Positions 61,161 to 64,000 of a stretch of 64,000 nucleotides of DNA are shown piece after piece. Within the stretch, counting starts at the first letter, position 1. Each line of letters opens with the position of its first letter. The DNA is from CADCWK01 sp035944555 (lineage in GTDB: Bacteria > Chloroflexota > Chloroflexia > Thermomicrobiales > UBA6265), in the NCBI GenBank assembly GCA_035944555.1, contig DASZAY010000026.1:349693-413692 (forward strand). Reading direction: 5' to 3'. Position numbers and translations under genes: made by a program. The notes under the pieces are model-generated. The model was not told the DNA's origin and searched no databases. It was given only the letters and a program-made list of their open reading frames with translations.

Positions 61161-62942
61161 ATGGCCACCATCACCCAGTCCTGGGCCCTCCCGTCCCCGA
61201 CCGCCGGTGATGCCTGGCGCGCGCTGCACCCGGACCCCGTCCTCGCCGACCTGCTCTGGCGACGGGGCTTCCGCGACGCCGCGGCGGTCAGCTCGTTCCT
61301 CGATGCCGGCGCCCGTGCCCCGGAAACGCTGCTGGACGCGGCCGAGCGCCTGCCCAACCTTGCCGTCGCCGTCGAGCGCGGCGTCCGGGCCGTCCTCGAT
61401 GGCGAGCCGATCGGCATCTTCGGTGACTACGACGCCGACGGGACCACGGCGGCCGCGATGCTGGCGCTGTTCTTCCGCCAGGCCAACGGCGCCGAGCGGG
61501 TCTCCGTCCGGCTGCCCAGCCGCGAGACGGGCTACGGCCTGTCCGAGCCGGACATCGAGCATTTCGCCCGGCACGGCGGCCTGCTCATCGTCGCCGACAC
61601 CGGCAGCACCGACCATCACCATGTCCCGCTGGCGAAGGCGCGCGGGCTGGACATCGTCATCCTCGACCATCACCAGATCGCGCCCGGCGACGAGGGGCCG
61701 GCCGGTGCCGTGACCGTCTCCGCCTATCTGTTGCCGGACAGCACCGCGCGCGACCCGCTCCGCGACCTGACCGGCGCCGGGCTGTCGTGGCTGTACCTCG
61801 TCGCGATCGCCGCCGAGCTGGACCGGCCGGACCTGCAGGCGTTCGCCGCCTCGCTGCAGGATCTCGCGATGCTCGGCACCGTCGCCGACGTCGCGGACCT
61901 GCGCGGGTTGAACCGGGCGCTGGTCCGGGACGGGCTGCGGCTGGTACGCAGCCAGCCCCGCCCGGCGCTGGTCGCGCTCTGCGGGACCGCGTCGCTGGAA
62001 CCGGCGACGCTCAATGCGACCGACGCGGCGATGAAGCTGTCGCCGCGGCTGAACGCGGCCGGCCGGATGGGCGAGCCGATGCTGGCGCTGGATCTCCTGC
62101 TGGCGCCGGACGTTGACCGGGCCGCCCGGCTGGCCCACACGCTGGAACAGCGCAACACCCGCCGCAAGGCCGAGATGAACCGGGTCATCGAGGAGAGCGA
62201 CCTGGTCCTGCTCCGCGACATCGAGTTGCCGGGCGGCCTGTCGTCCGATGTGCTCGTCGCGCTGGGTGACGACTGGCCGGGCGGCGTCATCGGGCCGGCG
62301 GCGTCACGGATCGTCGAGAAGTACGGCAAGCCGGTGATCCTGCTGGGCCCGGATGGGACCGAGCCCGGGGTGAGCCGGGGGTCGGCCCGCTCGGTGCCCG
62401 GCTTCGACATCGCGAAGGCGCTCCGGAGCGACGCGATCTCGGCACTGCTGATCCGCAGCGGCGGCCACAGCGCGGCCGCCGGACTGACGATCCGGACCGA
62501 GCACATCCGCGATTTCGCAGAGGCGCTGGAGCGGGAACTGGACCAGTCGATCAGCGACACGGCGCGGGAGAAGCTCGGCCGGCCTGACCTCGCCCTGGAC
62601 GCCGAGCTGCCCGGCGACCGGCTGACGCTGGACACCGCGAAGCTGATCAGCCGGCTGGGCCCGTTCGGTCCCGGCAACGAGAACCCGCTGTTCCTCGTCC
62701 GTGCCCTCCCCGTCCAGCGCCGGACCCTGATGGGCAAAGATCCGAAGCGACAGCATCTCAAGCTGTTCGTCGGTCACCGCGGGCAGCCACCAGCCGAGGT
62801 CATCCTCTGGGGTGCCGGCGACCGGTTCCCCGAGGCCGCCGCGGCCGAGACGATCGACCTCGCCGTCCGGATCGGGATCAACCGCTGGAACGGGCAGACG
62901 AAGCTGGAAGCCATCGCCGCCGACTTCCGCCTCGCCCGCTGA
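61161..62942 (+). CDS. recJ: Single-strand-DNA-specific exonuclease RecJ
   Basis: 593 residues from ATG 61161 (MATITQSWALPSPTAGDAWR) with GGAG upstream; the frame opens at 61053 without support. DHH phosphoesterase motifs: GIFGDYDADGTTAAAM near 91, LIVADTGSTDHHH near 147, VILDHHQIAPGDEG near 172, and the DHHA1 region with ALLIRSGGHSAAAGLTI near 430. An OB-like domain ends the protein. RecJ degrades 5' ends of single-stranded DNA in recombination and repair. In the second motif the usual DCG is DTG, a common variant. It is divergent from the MFS gene. Confidence 0.93.
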   Translation: MATITQSWALPSPTAGDAWRALHPDPVLADLLWRRGFRDAAAVSSFLDAGARAPETLLDAAERLPNLAVAVERGVRAVLDGEPIGIFGDYDADGTTAAAMLALFFRQANGAERVSVRLPSRETGYGLSEPDIEHFARHGGLLIVADTGSTDHHHVPLAKARGLDIVILDHHQIAPGDEGPAGAVTVSAYLLPDSTARDPLRDLTGAGLSWLYLVAIAAELDRPDLQAFAASLQDLAMLGTVADVADLRGLNRALVRDGLRLVRSQPRPALVALCGTASLEPATLNATDAAMKLSPRLNAAGRMGEPMLALDLLLAPDVDRAARLAHTLEQRNTRRKAEMNRVIEESDLVLLRDIELPGGLSSDVLVALGDDWPGGVIGPAASRIVEKYGKPVILLGPDGTEPGVSRGSARSVPGFDIAKALRSDAISALLIRSGGHSAAAGLTIRTEHIRDFAEALERELDQSISDTAREKLGRPDLALDAELPGDRLTLDTAKLISRLGPFGPGNENPLFLVRALPVQRRTLMGKDPKRQHLKLFVGHRGQPPAEVILWGAGDRFPEAAAAETIDLAVRIGINRWNGQTKLEAIAADFRLAR

Positions 62943-63072
62943 TTCCGACGTTCGTGAAGCATCGACTCTCATCACGCGCATCGTGAGGCGGGAGAGGGCA
63001 AGCCTCTTCGCGTTGGCACACCATTCGATGGGCACGACCTGCAGCTACACAGACCTACTGGCAGGTTGGTTG

Positions 63073-63097
63073 GGTAGCGATGGGGCTTGCCCCATCT
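63073..63097 (+). repeat. REP-like hairpin, left copy
   Basis: GGTAGCGATGGGGCTTGCCCCATCT is exactly repeated, inverted, at 63679-63703 apart from the last base pair. Each copy is itself a hairpin, GATGGGGC-TT-GCCCCATC. Confidence 0.75.
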
Positions 63098-63116
63098 TCG
63101 TGCCGGATCCGAGCGT

Positions 63117-63638
63117 TCAGGTTCGCTCGTTCAATTGTGAGTATCGAGCCGCCGCCCAACGCGCGGGATTCTCGACGATATACCAACGCAATCGCTCCAG
63201 CTCATCATCAGACGGGACGACACGGTCGTAATAGCCCCGCTGCCAGAAGGACACGTTTCGGCGTCCAAGCGTCTGATTCGCCGCCCGGGCCGACAATGAT
63301 TTGAATGCTCCGACGACCGTCCCGAGGTTCGTTTCTCCGGTCGCGTCGGCATCATCCTCGATGTCCGAACTGCCAAGTTGGATCAATCCATGAACGTGGT
63401 CTGGCATCGCGACGAACTCCAGGAGCGCGAGATCACCGAATCGCTCCGGAAGACCTTCCCAGGCAGTGATGACGTCGAGCCCCGCTGGCATCAGACGAAC
63501 GCGACATCGGTCGTCGATCCGGCTGAGAACTGGCTGTCGCCTGGCGGTACAGATCGTCACGAAATAGCAGCGGGGTGATGCGTAGTCGAACCCTGTCCAA
63601 CGCAGGGAGCGCGGCAAGGGCCGTTCCGGATCCGGCAT
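63117..63638 (-). CDS. REP-associated tyrosine transposase (RAYT), second copy
   Basis: 173 residues from ATG 63638 (MPDPERPLPRSLRWTGFDYA), with GGGAAG upstream. Typical RAYT sequence: SPRCYFVTICTARRQPVLSR, the HUH motif EFVAMPDHVHGLIQL, KSLSARAANQTL and the catalytic Tyr region WQRGYYDRVVPSDDELERLR with WYIVENPARW. It is only distantly related to the copy at 35349. It is tightly bracketed by inverted REP hairpins (63073-63097, 63679-63703), the classic REPtron/BIME layout. Confidence 0.88.
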   Translation of the reverse strand: MPDPERPLPRSLRWTGFDYASPRCYFVTICTARRQPVLSRIDDRCRVRLMPAGLDVITAWEGLPERFGDLALLEFVAMPDHVHGLIQLGSSDIEDDADATGETNLGTVVGAFKSLSARAANQTLGRRNVSFWQRGYYDRVVPSDDELERLRWYIVENPARWAAARYSQLNERT

Positions 63639-63678
63639 GGCACTTCCCGATGAATGGCAAACGCGCCGTGTGCGGGCG

Positions 63679-63703
63679 AGATGGGGCAAGCCCCATCGCT
63701 ACC
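63679..63703 (-). repeat. REP-like hairpin, right copy (inverted)
   Basis: Inverted counterpart of 63073-63097, 41 bp upstream of the RAYT start. Confidence 0.75.
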
Positions 63704-63973
63704 TCTTACGTCAGGATGCGCGAGAGCCGTTTCCGGCGGCAACGCTCTGGGTCGGCGATAACCAGCGGAGCCGGGGAAGCGTCGGCCGTCTCTTCAGAAG
63801 GGACATTCGTTGGTCCGCAGCTCCAGCCATGTGATCCCCTTCAACCGCGGACAACGCCGAGCCGCCCCGGGGGATGGTGGTGGCGGTCGATCGGGAGCCA
63901 TGGACAGGCATGGCAATCAATGATGAAATGAGTGCATATTTCACCGGCATCTCTCACTGCGTCCGCAGGCGGG

Positions 63974-64000
63974 GACGATCGACCCATGAGGTCGATCGTC
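63974..64000. terminator. Perfect hairpin at the window edge
   Basis: GACGATCGACC-CATGA... closes on GGTCGATCGTC: an 11-bp perfect stem with a five-base loop, probably a terminator for a gene outside the window. It ends exactly at the last base, so a U-tract cannot be seen. Confidence 0.5.

Larger units (their letters stand above)
63639..64000. other. Right-end intergenic region
   Basis: 362 bp holding the right REP copy and a terminal hairpin. Frames here lack ribosome-binding sites. A gene may begin or end just beyond the window. Confidence 0.45.

Noticed and set aside
63711..63950. Minus-strand 79-codon frame at the right end
   Set aside because: No Shine-Dalgarno site and a composition like the other shadow frames.

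Overview
The window is GC-rich bacterial chromosome that most resembles a Chloroflexota genome, probably Thermomicrobia or a relative. This is an inference from secreted proteins with T/A/P/E-repeat linkers, signal peptides ending in AQDATPVA-like segments, GTG/TTG starts in front of strong Shine-Dalgarno sites, and archaeal-type repair genes. There are no rRNA or tRNA genes and no CRISPR array. About 50 protein genes are supported, most in short operons closed by strong hairpin terminators.

Left part (1-16 kb): mostly housekeeping. It holds a secreted SNase-like protein (partial), an arginase-family hydrolase, RNase III (rnc), PRPP synthetase (prs), a Tat-type secreted protein, dCTP deaminase (dcd) behind a LexA-like box, NDP kinase (ndk), a pyruvate-dehydrogenase-type operon (E1alpha-E1beta-E2, minus strand) and an AbgB-like M20 hydrolase. 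Three parS-like 14-16-mers lie at 8.0-9.6 kb, which suggests the window is in the origin-proximal, ParB-loaded part of the chromosome. A promoter-hairpins-terminator unit at 14.4-14.7 kb looks like an unannotated small RNA.

Middle part (16-36 kb): two large minus-strand operons. The first, read from 25.3 to 16.4 kb, is GAF/PAS/SpoIIE phosphatase, BcsB-like, BcsA-like glycosyltransferase, STAS anti-anti-sigma protein, RsbW-like kinase, OpgC-like membrane protein. It joins a complete partner-switching module to a beta-glucan synthase that lacks a PilZ domain. The second, read from 35.1 to 27.3 kb, is NurA, HerA, SbcD/Mre11, SbcC/Rad50, an archaeal-style DNA end-resection set. A Y1 (RAYT-type) transposase with REP-like hairpins follows at 35.2-36.0 kb.

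Right part (36-64 kb): an SDR, a thioredoxin-NHL protein, a His/Gly-rich PadR regulator with two operators around its promoter, heme O synthase (ctaB), class II photolyase, another SDR and glutamine synthetase (glnA). The stretch 45-58 kb is looser accessory DNA. It has a MerR gene with a textbook 19-bp-spacer promoter next to an SDR gene, stand-alone receiver proteins beside mini DHp-like proteins, a TetR/membrane-protein pair, an LPSTG-anchored excalibur protein, several pseudogenes, and a family of near-identical GGCCCCGGC...GCCGGGGCC hairpins. The end carries Mn catalase, an MFS exporter, RecJ and a second RAYT transposase flanked by inverted REP sequences.
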